A stretch of 64,000 nt of DNA from Owenia fusiformis (lineage: Eukaryota; Annelida; Polychaeta; Sabellida; Oweniidae). The notes under the pieces are model-generated. The model worked only from the letters and a program-made list of their open reading frames with translations, was not told the DNA's origin and searched no databases. Below, piece by piece: positions 46,780 through 58,766 of this stretch. Both the position numbers and the translations under genes were made by a program. Within the stretch, counting starts at the first letter, position 1, and the number at the start of each line of letters is the position of its first letter. The stretch is taken from assembly GCA_903813345.2 (NCBI GenBank), contig CAIIXF020000012.1:9322432-9386431 (forward strand), read 5' to 3'.

Positions 46780-47095
46780 ATATATTCTAAACAAGGAAGT
46801 ATTGCCTCAAGCCTGTATGTTCCTCACTCACAAACAAATTATACAAGATAATCTTTTTTAAAGCTCATGTATACTCCACTATAAGTATACACATTCTAAA
46901 CAAGGTAGTCTTGTCTTAAGCCCTTGTGTATCACCTCTCAAATATATTCTAAATGAAGAAGTCTTGCTTCAATCCCTGTATACTCAACTAAAAAAGTCTT
47001 GCATCAGGCCCTTCTGTGCTTCGCTCTCAAATATATTCTTAACAAACTAGTTTCGCATCAAGCCCTTGTGTACCTCACTCACAAACAAATTATGG
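46780..47095 (+). repeat. ~70-bp imperfect tandem repeat
   Basis: Four to five copies of CTCTCAAATATATTCTAAAC and TCAAGCCCTTGTGTACCTCA. Confidence 0.65.
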
Positions 47096-47951
47096 GTGAC
47101 TATAATTGAGTACCAAACATGCCTTAGTTTATGAAATATCACTAATTCAAAACTAGGCCTACACTTTAAAGGAGAGAATGTGTCAATTTGGGAAAAAGAT
47201 CTGATAAGTTGTGAAGTTTTTTTTACTGTTTTTATAGACACTGCCCACGCTGCAAAAATCTTCCATTGGCACCCCATGAAGTTATACATTGTATTTTGAA
47301 TTTAATGATAGATCAAGGTTGTGTAAAAAATAAAAACAAGAAAGGTTACTAGAAAAAAACACAGCAAATTTCACAACATTGATTTCGACAGAAATATGTG
47401 CAAAAGACATCCTAGTTCTCTATCTAAATTAATCATTTCCTTCATTCATTTTTGATTATTTTGTGGAAATATAAGTGTGGTATCATGTGGCAATAAACAA
47501 TGATAAAAACCTTTTGGGAAGGAGCATGGCATTTCTGAATATGTCACTTTTATCATACAATAAGTACTCAATTATTACCTATTTGATTGATTTCTGCTTT
47601 TTTTGCTAATACATGGTGCGCAATGTTGCTTAAAATTTGTTATGTGGGTGCATATTAGAGGCCAATAGAGGGTGGGCGCAACTTTTAGATCATATGAAAA
47701 TTCAATAACAAACACTCTCCCCAAAAATTGAGCTACATATAGTTTAGCATTCAGCGTAACTATTGACTAGAATGATTGTAAGGGAATGGTCAGAGACTTG
47801 TTCGCCAAACTTCGACTTTGCATTATTTATACATGTTCTAAGGCCTATCCTATTGGTATACATTAACATAAAGAAAATTAACTGACTTTTTAAAATACAA
47901 GATTTCTGAACATGTGCAAGGTTCGATAAGATAATAAATAATAAAACATAC

Positions 47952-48015
47952 CTTGATATCTGCAATCTACACTGCGGACTTGAGCCCAAACACGGAGTCT
48001 GCTCCTCAAAGTCAC
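47952..48015 (-). CDS. possible isolated exon
   Basis: 64 nt with acceptor CTATTACAG and donor AAG|GTATGT, open as DFEEQTPCLGSSPQCRLQIS. No partner exon is confirmed; a cysteine-bearing fragment of this size could be part of an extracellular protein. Confidence 0.2.
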
Positions 48016-48470
48016 CTGTAATAGACAATATGGTTAAGGGGAGATCATTGGATATTTGCAAAGAAATTCTACAAACCTTCAAGATTTTTCCATGGAATAG
48101 CTTATAAAATAATTATCATTATGACCAAGGTATAAAAAAAGCTTGATTTTCTTTAAATTAAGGATGTATGGTAGATAGTCTATTGAAATTGTAACTTTTC
48201 ATTTTTGATTAACCTATGGCTGTCTATGTGGCCTGGAATATTTACAGGTGACATCTACACATTTCTGTCCCTCTATTATAGATGCTAGTGTTTATAGTGT
48301 GTCAGATGACCTTTTGTTTTAGTGTGGGAGCATTTTGATTCATCTGCACTCCTGCTATGAAAGTATTTCCTATTAATTTCAAGTACTCATTTAATAAATT
48401 TAGCAGCTAAGAAAGTATACTTTTAACACATATTTATTTACCTTGTCGAAATCTGAGTTCCAGAAAATGG

Positions 48471-49520
48471 CACTATTCTAGAACAATTGGAACTATTCTA
48501 GAACAGTTCCATATAGATACCAAAATGTGTCATAAGTGGTGTTCCATAAAAATTCAAACTTTTTAGTTCTAGAATGGTTCCAATAAAAATCTAAGTAAAG
48601 TATGGAACCTGTTTGGAATCATTTTGTTCTAAAGGAGTAAGATAATAATTCTAGAACATTTATGGAGTTACAGATGAATATTCTATGTTTCAACATTTTC
48701 TATCTAGTTCCTTAAAAGTTCCAAAATAATTCTTTCAATTTATTTTAACTTGTATGGAATGATTACATGTTTCAATCAATCCCAATATTCTTCCACATCA
48801 ATTCAGTTTATTTAAGTGATATATCATGGAACAATTATGGAATTACCCACAATAAGAATAATTCAACATAATTCAACATTGGTTCTAGAACAAAACCCGT
48901 ATTTATGTAGAACTTTTGATATTTTTCTAAGCTTTAATGTTTAACTGACCTTTTATGGAATTCAAATTTTATATTTTACTTAACAAAAATGGAAAAACAT
49001 ATATTCAATCTTAGTCATAAAAAATCCACATTGGTTCTAGAACAAATAAAGAATCCATGAAGAACTGATGATCTATTTCTTGTCTTATTGTTACTGAACT
49101 TTTACGGAATCCCATTAGAACCAAATTATTAATATTTTACCTTTAACAAATGGTGAGAACATTGAACAAAAATGGAACTATATATGAAATCCAACCAATA
49201 AAAAATCAACATTGGTTTTCGAGCAAATAAAGAATTCATGAAGAACTGCGGTGATCTATTAAGTTGTATTGTTACGGAACTTTTATGGAATTCAAAATTT
49301 ATATTTTACTTTAAAATTATGAGAACAATAATAATTTAATCTCCCAATAATTCAACATTGGTTCTAGAACAATTACATAACTTTTATATCGCAGAAACCT
49401 CTTTTTTAATACTATCATATATATTACTGAACAAGGTTAAATTCAACATTGATTCTAGAAATTATACAGAATTTAATATGCTGATTTTTGGTAGTTTTTT
49501 ATTGATGACCTTTTTTAGAA
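48471..49520 (+). repeat. left subterminal repeats of the CACTA element
   Basis: Repeated ATTCAACATTGGTTCTAGAA and ACTTTTATGGAATTCAAA segments at about 48873, 49026, 49205, 49353 and 49441 (spacing 90-180 bp), plus TTCTAGAAC motifs at 48476-48500. The palindrome GTTCTAGAAC recurs in exact or near form. Confidence 0.7.
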
Positions 49521-49730
49521 TCACAATAAACTCTATTACAAGTATAAGCCTATATTTTTGAATTAAATATATATATATGCATACAAATTCTTATTTATCA
49601 TACAAGTAGTCCTCTTAAATACATTGCATGACACAATTAAATGTTCTAGAATGCTCTTTAGTGTAATAGAATTCGTTAAAAGGTATTTTAATTCTATCTG
49701 TTTTACAAAAATCTTCTCTTCAATTCAACC

Positions 49731-49981
49731 TACTGTACGCCCGGTATTATTAGCGAGTTTTAATTTCGCGAATTGTGAGAAATAACAATTTCGCGGCCAT
49801 TAAATTTCGCGGATTTCAAAGGTTTTAATTCCATTATTCTCTGAATCCTCAAGCTCTGTAAACTAATTTACCTTATCTACTGTAATTACACCTACTCAAT
49901 GTCATATTTGGATAAAATTCGCGAAGATTTCGCGAAAAGCGCAAAACTAAATCGCACGCGAAAAATACCGGGTGTACAGTA
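49731..49981. mobile_element. 251-bp TA-flanked MITE, nested in the CACTA flank
   Basis: TACTGTACGCCCGGTATTAT at the left and ATACCGGGTGTACAGTA at the right, with many TTTCGCG/CGCGAAA segments between. Confidence 0.75.
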
Positions 49982-50176
49982 GTTTATTTTTCAGTTTTTG
50001 ACATTATAATACTAGTTATTCACTTTAATTCAAATGATATACTAGTACAATGTATTATTATGTTTTAAGTTCACATAATATTTGAGAAATAAACGTTTTA
50101 ATATTAGGTGCATGTTTAATAGACTTTTCAAAATACATATACAAGTTAAGCCTATTTTACCAAATTTATGATTTCA

Positions 50177-53100
50177 TTATTTAAAAACACACCTTCCCAA
50201 TTTATTTGGCCTTCCAACTAGATATAACTTATTGTCATGTATGCCCATTGCTACAGTGTCTGAAATTTCAGATGCATGTGCAATTACATTTCCTTCACAA
50301 TAGGATGCAATAGTAATATGGCCTCTTTTGCTATGAATTCTTAAAGGGGTCAACTGTACATATGTAACATTGCACTGAATTAAGAATCTTTTCACAATAC
50401 CATAACTACCATTAGTTAATTGCACACAATTGCACATCCGTCGACCCATTCTACCATACAACTCTGAGTGAAACTTAGTTCCCTTTAAGAGTATTCTATT
50501 TGCAATGCATAAAGTCTCAGTTTCTTTAATCAAATGACTATTCTGCACATGTTCCAACATTTGATTTGTCGCAACACTCTGGGCTCCAACTACCTTGATC
50601 TCATCAATGTCATGGACTGGGGATGATGAACTTTGCTTCTTCTTCAATAATGTTGAGGCATGCTTGAACTTCACAATTTGATGGCAACGATACCCTGTTC
50701 CGTGAGTACATTTAAAAAATGTGGCATTACAGTCTTCGAAGGAGAAGGCAGACCATCCCCATAAAGGGCCCCAGTTTCGCACACTTTCAACAGTGTGAAG
50801 CCCTATGTTATGTATGTTTATACCACAGTTCTCCTTCCCATATAGCTTAGAGAAGTTTTGATAAAATTTGGTGAGTAGTGCATCTGCTCTATCAAGTCGA
50901 TCAGGGGAAATTTGGTCTCCTAGAAGTAAAAATATTCCTTCACTCAGGAGTTCAAAGTGATCAAGATACTTCTTGTCCAGAATACCATCAAGGCAAGGAG
51001 AGGCATAATAAAGGAGCCAAGCCTGCAACTCTGTTGCTTTCATATGGGAATATTGTTTGTCAAAATCTTTTCGTGGCAAACGCTCAATGAATTGTGGAGG
51101 CATTATTTGAGCAACATTCTTAGACACTTCTTTTATTTGCTTCCCAATGAAGTAATTTTCACCTGAGTTTGTAGGTGAAAACCACAAATCTAGGAGCTTT
51201 TTTACAGCTCCAAGGAGCGAACCATGCATGTAATCTGGTACTACTCCTTTAACCAAGTCAAAACCAATAAGATCACTAATGCCAGACTTTCCCTTGTAAC
51301 CATTGACTCTCTTTTTATCTGTAGACAAGATCATATCTTCACGAACGTTTACATCTGTTCTTCTTTTGAATAATTTAGCTCTGTCTCTTGCATTTCGATG
51401 ATAGTCATAGCACCTTACATGCCCTTTGCCTTTACTTACAACTTCACCTGGATCGTAACACATACAGCAACCACATTTACCATTAAACATGGTCATGTTT
51501 AATACTGAGGCTTTAGCGGGAAGATCAAGGGAGCATAATGCTACATTGAGTTTCACATTAATGATTTCACCTTTGTACTCCACATCTACTCCTTCTGATT
51601 TCAATACATTCATATTTTGTGTGAATATATTAAGGTAAGTCTCCATTGGAGGCTTTCCCTTACCTTGCCAAAGTCCACATATAAGTGTATTGTCTCGAGC
51701 AAATCGAAGTGCCGGGGGGAGTTCATTAACACTTAAAAGTATAGGCCATAGTTGAACCTTGGTTGAATTATATAGTAAAACTCCATCCGTATTGAATAGT
51801 CCTGATATCTTGATGCTGTCCACATGCCATTCATCCATAGTTGATTTATAACAGGCACCATCTTTGATATCACAGATGATGTCTCCAAAACTTCCAGGTG
51901 CTGGATTCAAAATGGATTCAAGAATTCCTGAAAGAATATTGTTTCAAGTTAATAATGATGATATTCATTGGCTTAGGCTAACTGGGAAAAATCACATTTA
52001 TAAAGTATCATTATTCTGGAGCAGAGGTGTTATGTGTGGGTCTAGAATTGCTTAGCCATGTTAGCCTGGCCATATATTTGAATGAAATCATAAACTCGAA
52101 AACTCAAGTTTCTCAAATGAAGAGTACGCATTCCAAAATGTGCCATAACGATAACGTCATCACAAAACAATCCCATTTAACAAACCTCATTTGAGAGTAA
52201 TATTAGCTGATGCTACTCAGCTATGTGGTTGAGAAACTGAACATTACCTGGTGATGTGAGTAGGTTTTTCAAGGATTCCTTAGGATCTGGAAAGACAAAC
52301 CTCCCTTTTGGTGTAACAGATATGTTGTCTTCATATCGATCATACCCACACTTGGAACAGTTGCGTTGATCAAGATTCTCAGGGAATAAATTAGAGCACT
52401 TGAAACAGTAATGGACTTCCTTAGCCTTCACATCGATCAAACTCCACATATGTTTATAGCTCAGGAATGTATCAAAGGCGTTTTTGCTTTCAGGGATAAG
52501 TTTCTTCATTGTTTCTAATATGTCCTTACAACAAGCAGCGCTAAGATTATGCTTCAGGAATATACTGAGTAAAATTAATGATCTTTCATCGTCCTCGGAT
52601 GAACATATAGTTGGGGTATTAGTTATATCATAATCATCATCATCATCATCATCAGACATGTCATCACTAAAATCACTCTCATCATCTGTTGTTGAGAATT
52701 CTGAAGCAGTGTCAAATTCATCACTGGAATCGTCTTCAGAATGATCATCATCTGTACTCTCAGCAACAGTATTGTAATCATGATTTTCTCTCATACCTTC
52801 CATTATAGAAGCACCTAAAATATTGATGGATTATGTCAATCACATGGAAACACATTCACCAGATTGATAAATGCATGAGGAAAAATTGAGGTCTGATATT
52901 ATGTTATCTAATTGGATAGTTCAGTTTTTAACAGGAATTCATAGAAACACCCTATTATAGCCCATTTTTCACAAATCCCTGGGGATTTAGTCATTTGAGA
53001 CATCTCCTTCAGGATAATTCGGTAAACACTGTGCATTTATTAGAGAGAATGGCACTGAACCCACGAACCCTCGCTCAATATAAGTGCAATAGTATAAATC

Positions 53101-54822
53101 AACTTGACCTCACTCAGCTATGGAACATTACACATCATGCCCATGGTGGACAGACCCATTTTTTCTCTCAACTTGTACCATTTTGCTTGTGCAATATAGA
53201 CATACCTGGATTTTGCTGGGGCTCAACAAATGTTGTTCCATCTTTCCTGAATACACTGAACACAGGACTTTCCCTTTCAGAGTCATCAATAGTTTCAGTA
53301 GATTCAACAGAAACATTATTTTCACTATTTAAGCCCTCTGCATCCTCAGCTAGAAATGTAAGAACAAATGTTTATTAAAGTTCATGTAAATTGGGAAAAT
53401 GATTTCATTTCTTTATCAAAGCACTTTATGTTTAAAGATATTGGATTATTTGCAATAGCCACAATCTTACAATATCAATTCAATACCAGATCATTGAACC
53501 AGAACAATTGGGTTAAATTTGGGATAATATATTCTGAATATCAGATCAATTTGAGTGATATCATTTTTTATCTACCAATTGATATCAACATGAGTGAGCA
53601 AAGTAAGCGATCACTTAAAATGATCTGATATTATTGGGTTTATCCCATGATTATATTAGAGATTGAGTGATAAATTATATTCAACCTTATATGAGGTTGA
53701 GCAATGATTTTCTGACAAATATCACTGAGATTTCAATAATATTTGAAATATCACTAGCTATTATTGTATAGATAAAACATTAATCTTAGGATAAATTATT
53801 AAATCAAACCTTTGATTTCTTTCATTGTCGCTCTTTGTTGTCGTCTTCTATAATAAAATGTTGATTTTGGCATCACGTGTTCGACAGTTTCATCATACAG
53901 CTTTCGTACTTTCTTCAATGGGGCTAAAATAAAAATTTAATCAAACTTACATTCACATTTTAAAATGCAAACCTATTAAAACTATATGCAAAGTATAAAT
54001 TGAGTTGTCCATTTTGACAAACCTCATATTCCTCAACTTCCTCATTCGGTGCTAGCTTCCTTAAAAGTTCAAAAAGCATATGCAGTAATTTTTAACTCCA
54101 GACCATGTTTAAAAGATTGCAGAAATTCAAATAAAACAATGAGGCGTGATCGATATTTGAAAAATAACATGTGGCTCTATGGAGGATTGCAACAAAATTT
54201 CTATCATACAGAGTTACCTTAACCTTATTCGAGAAACCCTAAAGTTTGACATTCAAAGTTCTAATTGCATTACAGTTTCCAATCAACCATTAACATAAAT
54301 TGATTCGACCAATCATAACCATCGATCAGTGGCAGCGTTGCCAATGCATCTTAATCTGTCATAAGAAAGACATGCACCTGGAATGACTATGTTTCCCCTC
54401 TAATAGTAATAGCGCAAAGATGATTGGAAGTCGTTACATGGAGCGCTAAGAAAGTATTTCACCTATTATCGCCCAACAAAAAAATAAAGTAGAGCTTACT
54501 TAGCTATAGTATTGACAGAGAATTACACTGTTATAATGATCAAACCCTTGAATTAGATGACTCTCTCCTTCGGCTCTAAGTGTCTGGAGCCTAAAACAAT
54601 GTTTGGAGGCTTGTCGTCTTGACCGGAAGTCGGTTTTAAAAAATTCATTTCATATTTAAATGACAAATAATGAAATAAATTTGTCTACTTACATGCCCCG
54701 TGTATATCAACAAGATGCAACTGGACATTTCGTTTGGATGAAAGCTCTTTTTGACAGATTAGGCACACAAATTTACCACTTTCCTTACGTTGAAAGCAGT
54801 CCGATTTTGCACGTCCATCCAT
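50177..54822 (-). CDS. CACTA/EnSpm transposase, intact 5-exon gene
   Basis: Exons (minus): 54822-54693, 53923-53810, 53349-53206, 52814-52248, 51927-50177. Total 2,706 nt, 901 residues, with phases agreeing at all four introns. Residues 20-41 form a C2H2 finger (C20, C23, H36, H41). 134-205 is acidic (D/E/S). A zinc-ribbon-like C266, C269, C282, C285 follows. The catalytic region has TDGVLLYNS (D366), SLDLPAKA (D453), a cysteine cluster near 470, VVPDYMHGSLLGAVKKLLDL at about 547 and GPLWGWSAFSFEDCN (E716). D366, D453 and E716 are the likely DDE triad by comparison with plant CACTA proteins (inference). The enzyme would cut and paste its own element. No stop or frameshift was found, so it may be recently active or domesticated. 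Confidence 0.85.
52248..52814 (-). CDS. transposase exon 4: acidic tract and zinc ribbon
   Basis: Acceptor TATTTTAG, donor CCAG|GTAATG. Carries a D/E-rich stretch and VHYCFKCSNLF…RNCSKCGYD. Joins in frame to exon 5 (G|GA). Confidence 0.8.
54693..54822 (-). CDS. transposase exon 1 with C2H2 finger
   Basis: ATG at 54822, reading MDGRAKSDCFQRKESGKFVC then LICQKELSSKRNVQLHLVDI-H. Donor T|GTAAGT. This finger is the probable DNA-binding head of the transposase. Confidence 0.75.
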
Positions 54823-55602
54823 TTTTGTGTTGGCGATAAATCGTAGTCTGGAGATGTTACATGTATTCGTTCAGTGCTTGATGTATTAATCTGAACGGTA
54901 AACTTTGTTTTGAAGACTGTTTATTAATTCATAATTTATAAGACTATAAATCAATGCATTTGTGAGTTTTCAGACTGTGAATATTTTCAAAGGAAGTTAA
55001 GAATGATCGGGATTATTCCCCGGGAATATTACCTCGGTGAGTTATCAGACTACGATATGCCACCGACTTAATTCAGTTATCAATACGCACGACTTCTAAA
55101 GTAAAAGAAACATTTTCGTTCAATATACTTCTGGAAATCTAATTTAAATTCAGTTATCGATGATTACACAATAATTAATACATTATTTACACTGCGATTG
55201 ATTGAAAAAGTATTGAGACAAGGGATATTTGTGTTGGAATTACATTCTTATGGGCAATATTTTTATGGCGTGAACTCTTGGCGGGAAGTTTAATAAGGGG
55301 TGGTAACATTTAAATTTTAACAATTTTTCTTTTCAACAGTCAACAATATTATTTGTTCATGTTGTCATGTATATATTAGTGATATTAAAAACATGCATTG
55401 TCTTTCGATGCGACTTATTGCGAATATTTACATTAATATATCAATGAAACATCGCAAAAGTAGTGCTATCACCCCTGATAATCAATATGGACGAGTTCAA
55501 TACTGACGTTGTTCAACACAGACACAAGTTTGAAACGCGCCATTTTCAATTTCGTAGCAGCAGGTTTACAGGTTTATGCGAATTTGATTTAAATTTTGAA
55601 TC
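54823..55602. promoter_or_regulatory. divergent promoter region of the CACTA genes
   Basis: 780 bp between the two start codons, the only intergenic space for both promoters. A short plus-strand frame at 55463 (MLSPLIINMDEFNTD…) lacks splice support and is more likely leader. No clear TATA pair identified. Confidence 0.4.
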
Positions 55603-57133
55603 ATGTTTTACATTATTCTGTGGAAAGAGACTAGAGAATTATCAATCATCAGTCATATAAGTTTAGTTAGAATATGCGACGAAAGCATTAGGAGGGAAGG
55701 GCCCTTAAGCTTACAAGAAGGAACAATACTCAATCTGAAACATGATAAAAAACTGTTCCAAGCAGTCGTCATCAAAATCGTGAAAAGTAAGTTAATTCTG
55801 AATTTCTTGTCTCAACTCACTGTGTTCAATATGGGGTGTGTTATTGTGAAAAATCACTAGTTTCACACGATATATAGTGTTATCTGAGGTTGTCTGTAAC
55901 TAGACGTCTAACTGAAAGCAGAGTCACTCATCTCCAAATGCAGATATGTCTCTGCTGAAATTGAACTGTTGTGTCACTGTTCTGGATCTGTAACGGAATA
56001 GTTTTAAAGTTGATGGAACTGATATTGAATTCACAATTTCCAGAGATTCATTCCACAAAATTTGAACTGAAAGCATGTCTTTAGTTGCAACATGTGCTTT
56101 TTGTTAGACTAACTTTAATTTTGATCAATGTATGTTTTATTCTATTCATAATACTAATAGGCCTAATGATGTATATTTTTCTTATATTTCAGAAAAGAAA
56201 GATGCAGAAGACATTTGCAATGAGAAACTCAGAAAGAGTGCTCTAGCAACCTATATGACAGATACAGACAGGCAAGACAGCACAGATACGGGTGCAGACA
56301 CCACAGATGATGATGATGATCGCCGTGAGACGCCCAAGAAATCCACAGATGATGATCATCATGAAGATCCTGAGACACCCCAGCATTCCAAGGAGACCAA
56401 AAAATCCAGCACTAAGGATAGGTATGGTATTATCTATAACATTAAATTTTTTATTCCACTTATTAGTCTATGTTCTTTAAACTACTAGTATTTCAATCCT
56501 TCCCCCTAAAAATAACATACTTATTAGTACCCAATTTCACCCGACTGTTTATTTATTTCCATTTTTATTTTATTTTATCAAAGAAAATAGCTGCAATATT
56601 TGATATTACTAGTGATGACGAATTCACTAATACTTTTTATGATTTGGGGATCAAAATTGGCATAATTCATTAGGATTTTGATGTGATAAATAATGAAAAG
56701 GTAATGTGAATTTTCATGAGCTAAAAAACAAGGGGATTGTTTTTTTTATTCCAGGGTAGCAGTGCTTGAAAAGCGTTACCAATCACTTAAAAGAAAACTA
56801 AACGCTTTGGAAGACAGGTTATTGGATATGGAAGAAAAACCTCGAGAACAAAATGATGCTGAATCCAACTTGATAGAAAAGGTGAAACACCTTCAATCTA
56901 CCGATGTTCAAGACGTAATCGTAACGCTCTCACAACAAGTCTTCACAAAAGAGGAACTCATAAATCGTAGTGTAACAGGCAAGAAGTCCCATCTCGGCCA
57001 AAAGCCCCCACTTAAAACTGAACTCTACAATGAGTTGCAACGAGTTTGCATGCTAAAGACGGGTTGCTCGAAGGATGTTTTCAGGTCAAAGTTCAGAAAT
57101 CTGCAGAAGGTATTAAGACGAAAAGCAATGTAA
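55603..57133 (+). CDS. BEN-domain-like accessory protein of the CACTA element
   Basis: Exons 55603-55786, 56193-56421 and 56755-57133 join in frame (A|AA, AG|G) to give 263 residues. Exon 1 (MFYIILWKETRELSIISHIS, then EGTILNLKHDKKLFQAVVIK) resembles the N-terminal part of BEN-containing proteins. Residues 62-137 are acidic (TDDDDDRRE, STDDDHHEDPE). 141-175 is a coiled coil (LEKRYQSLKRKLNALEDRLL). About 200-263 reads VFTKEELINRSVTGKK … KFRNLQKVLRRKAM, matching the start and end pattern of BEN domains, which bind short palindromic DNA. Expressed divergently from the transposase. By position it is the likely second factor of the element. AATAAA at 57211 follows the stop. Confidence 0.7.
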
Positions 57134-57210
57134 GACAATAATTTAACAGTTGAGACATTGACAGTTGAGACATTGAACATTTTAACATTAAAATTTAAGT
57201 GGTCAAAGTA

Positions 57211-57216
57211 ATAAAG
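57211..57216 (+). promoter_or_regulatory. polyadenylation signal of the BEN-like gene
   Basis: AATAAA 77 bp after the stop codon. Another AATAAA follows about 35 bp later. Confidence 0.5.
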
Positions 57217-57379
57217 ATGCTTTAAAGTTCTATTTGATTACTACTAGTAATAAAGTTATCACTTTCTTTGCAATACTCTTGTTTTGTATTAAATTAGCTC
57301 AAAAATTGCACAAATATGAAAATTAACTTCTACATTCTAATTCCATATTAGTTCCAATGCTAAGGAAAAAATTAATGAT

Positions 57380-58040
57380 AGAACTGTTATAGAATCGTTT
57401 TTATTTTGTTTATTTCTGAATTTGAAAACATTGAGTTAAAGAACAATTCTAGAATTTAGATGAAAGAAACGTGTCATTACAGTTCTATAGCTAAACCATA
57501 AAAGGGTTCTTTAAATATTCCACCTGAATTCTAATAGCCCTAAAAGAAAAATATTAGAATCATTCTTTCATTTTTTCCAATTTGTTGTAAATAGAGCTAA
57601 AGAACAGTTCTAGAATTAAAATGAAAGAAATATGTCATTACAGTTCTATAACTAAAGCTAAAATTGTTCTTCTGATATTCCACTTGAGTTCAAATGCCCA
57701 TAAAAGGGAATTATAGAACTATTACAGAATTATTCTTTCATTTTGTCCAGTTTGTTGTTAATAGGGCTAAAGAACAATTCTAAAACCAAAATGACAGATT
57801 AATGACATTACAGTTCTATAACAGAAACAATTAAATGTTCTTTATATATTCTACCAGAATTCCAATGCTCATAGGTTAAAATTACAGAACTATTACAGAA
57901 TAAGTATTTCATTTTGTCCAATTTGTTGTAAATAGGGCTAAAGAACAGTTCTAGAATATCAAAATCAGTTGGATGAACACTTATGGAACTGTTCAGTTTT
58001 CCATTCTGTAACATTTCAAGAACAGTTCTTGAACAATTCC
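57380..58040 (+). repeat. right subterminal repeats of the CACTA element, ~170-bp units
   Basis: About four units, marked by CAATTTGTTGTAAATAGGGC then TAAAGAACAGTTCTAGAATT at about 57412, 57582, 57752 and 57922. Each also has CATTACAGTTCTATAAC and a TATAGAACTATTACAGAA-like segment. The motif GTTCTAGAA is shared with the left side. Confidence 0.8.
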
Positions 58041-58099
58041 ATTCTTTTTCACCAAGGTATTTCTCTGTGAAACTTATCCTGTAACATCAATGTCTAACT

Positions 58100-58400
58100 A
58101 TGATTTTATTCAACATCTGTTGCAAGGCTTATGCCTGGCACAACCGTCACTATGTTATTAAGTGTTCTTAAGTTGTGCAAGAATCCTGCCATGATCGTGG
58201 TAGTGTTATAATAATAAAAGCCTGGAGCGACTGTCGCCTTTAATTCATGACTGATTTACTGTGGTTAAAAACAAGATAAGCAGACATTATACGAATGCTT
58301 CCTATCCCGTTTTTAATATTTTATAAGGCCTGACATGACCATGGTAATGTTAAAATATATTGCAATGCCTGCTATGACAATGTTATATAGGGCTGACGGA
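58100..58400 (+). repeat. diverged ~60-bp tandem repeat
   Basis: Loose copies of GCCTGGCACAACCGTCACTA, CCTGCCATGATCGTGGTAGT and GCCTGACATGACCATGGTAA. No gene. Confidence 0.4.
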
Positions 58401-58496
58401 AGATCCGAAGATGAGAAACTGTCATTATGTCAAGATTCACGCTAGTTGTCAGAATTTGTTGAAATTTTGTTTGAGTAATCATTCACCATTCTGATG

Positions 58497-58766
58497 CTAT
58501 ACATACGCTATAATGTAATCGCCGACCAGTGAAATTAGCGGATCGTGACCTTTGACTTTGCAATCTCCAGACATTTCATCATTCAGAGTAATCAACTCGT
58601 TTGTCCGGCAAATGAAAATTTGTCCCTTCCAAAGCGATGCATCATGGGAAATATTATCGCAAATTGGATTATTCCTATGTCCCAGATGTATTTTAAATGA
58701 TGTCTTGCTCACTGCTCTTGGAACTTGGATCATAAAAATGTTACATTCACAGGCAACCAGAATCAT
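58497..58766 (-). CDS. possible exon of a cysteine-bearing protein
   Basis: Open on the minus strand (…LVACECNIFMIQVP… …NNPICDNIS… …QIFICRTNELITLND… …SGDCKVKG…), preceded by a pyrimidine tract ending TGGTAG and holding a GTATGT donor near its end. About 400 bp further upstream at 59174-59264 (minus) is a signal-peptide-like segment (CIWIILLSVLLHTF) with donor AAG|GTAAGT but no ATG. The phases do not fit each other, so no gene model is offered. Confidence 0.2.
   Translation of the reverse strand: MILVACECNIFMIQVPRAVSKTSFKIHLGHRNNPICDNISHDASLWKGQIFICRTNELITLNDEMSGDCKVKGHDPLISLVGDYIIAYV

Larger units (their letters stand above)
48440..58060. mobile_element. CACTA/EnSpm-type DNA transposon with two genes
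   Basis: Extent is inferred from the subterminal repeat arrays on both sides of two divergent genes. A left terminus might be CACTATTCTAGAAC at 48471. Alternatively CCTTG…CAAGG with flanking TA pairs 48441 with about 58056. I could not find matching long terminal inverted repeats, so the borders are provisional. The core, 50177-57133, contains the transposase (-) and a BEN-like gene (+). A separate MITE (49731-49981) has inserted into the left flank. Confidence 0.7.

Noticed and set aside
55463-55660. Start of the BEN-like gene at the upstream ATG (MLSPLIINMDEF)
   Set aside because: It is in a different frame from the spliced product; the frame from 55603 joins cleanly to the next exons.
48436-58060. 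CCTTG…CAAGG with TA flanks as definite CACTA termini
   Set aside because: The match is only five to seven bases and the following sequence does not pair convincingly; kept only as a provisional border.
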